Source: an uncultured Bacteroidales bacterium
GTDB lineage: Bacteria > Bacteroidota > Bacteroidia > Bacteroidales > P3
NCBI GenBank assembly: GCA_910578275.1
Contig: CAJTPR010000014.1
Location: 1-6,049 of the forward strand
Direction: 5' to 3'
DNA: 6,049 bases
Below are positions 5,995-6,049 of the stretch, piece by piece. Positions within the stretch are counted from its first letter, which is position 1. The number at the start of each line of letters is the position of its first letter. The notes beneath the pieces are model-generated. The model ran no database searches, was not told the origin of the DNA, and saw only the letters and a list, made by a program, of their open reading frames with translations. A program made the position numbers and the translations under genes.

Positions 5995-6049
5995 TGGTAG
6001 TCCTGAGCGGAGTTGAACCGCTGACCCCTACATTATCAGTGTAGTGCTC
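5995..6049 (-). tRNA. tRNA-Ile (anticodon GAU), 5' end beyond the window
   Basis: The reverse strand from the right edge reads from the D-stem 3' half (GAGC), then the anticodon stem CUACA/UGUAG with loop CUGAUAA (anticodon GAU), variable loop GGGUC, T-arm AGCGG-UUCAACU-CCGCU, acceptor 3' strand CAGGACU, discriminator A73 and an encoded CCA (5995-5997). The acceptor 5' half and most of the D-arm are missing only because the window ends. The sequence is of the type usually found in Bacteroidales rRNA operons upstream of tRNA-Ala. Confidence 0.95.

Noticed and set aside
1..6049. CRISPR array, insertion sequence, integrase or attachment site at the tRNA genes
   Set aside because: No spaced repeats, transposase-like frames, terminal inverted repeats or duplicated tRNA 3' ends were seen; the region beside the tRNAs is an ordinary housekeeping operon.

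Overview
The window looks like chromosomal DNA from a fairly GC-rich member of the Bacteroidota, probably Bacteroidales. The evidence is a near-perfect Bacteroides-type promoter (TTTG, 20 nt, TATCTTTG), the absence of clear Shine-Dalgarno sequences, a DUF4369-like lipoprotein of a type typical of that phylum, and tRNA-Ile/tRNA-Ala sequences of the Bacteroidales kind. Genus cannot be decided from the window.

Layout. Positions 1-92 hold the last 29 codons of an unrecognised gene. It is followed within 12 nt by hydE (105-1145), the radical SAM maturase that helps build the H-cluster of [FeFe]-hydrogenase. A promoter lies in the short gap after hydE and starts a compact five-gene run on the + strand: glnS (1220-2938), a small lipoprotein (2938-3705), an LpxH-type UDP-2,3-diacylglucosamine diphosphatase (3707-4588), folB (4590-4955) and a YczE/YitT-like membrane protein (4962-5729). 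Spacings inside the run are a 1-nt overlap, then gaps of 1, 1 and 6 nt, so it is very probably one transcript. Positions 5730-5816 show no gene. The right end is on the - strand: tRNA-Ile(GAU), cut by the window edge, then tRNA-Ala(UGC). Each tRNA is followed by its own hairpin plus U-tract terminator, so these genes converge on the protein operon.

How the genes relate. The five-gene run mixes housekeeping functions: glutamine charging of tRNA, lipid A synthesis and folate synthesis. It also contains an envelope lipoprotein and a membrane protein of unknown role. No shared pathway is evident; the grouping looks like a growth-related housekeeping operon. hydE implies that the organism has an [FeFe]-hydrogenase elsewhere, since hydA, hydF and hydG are not in view.

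I see no clear novel system, mobile element or CRISPR array. The points most worth a second look are the Ile-Ala tRNA pair, which is not followed by 23S rRNA and has a terminator between the two genes; the lipoprotein that looks like a thioredoxin-family protein lacking its thioredoxin domain; the HydE lacking the accessory-cluster cysteines; and the LpxH-like enzyme with an insertion and an altered last metal motif.
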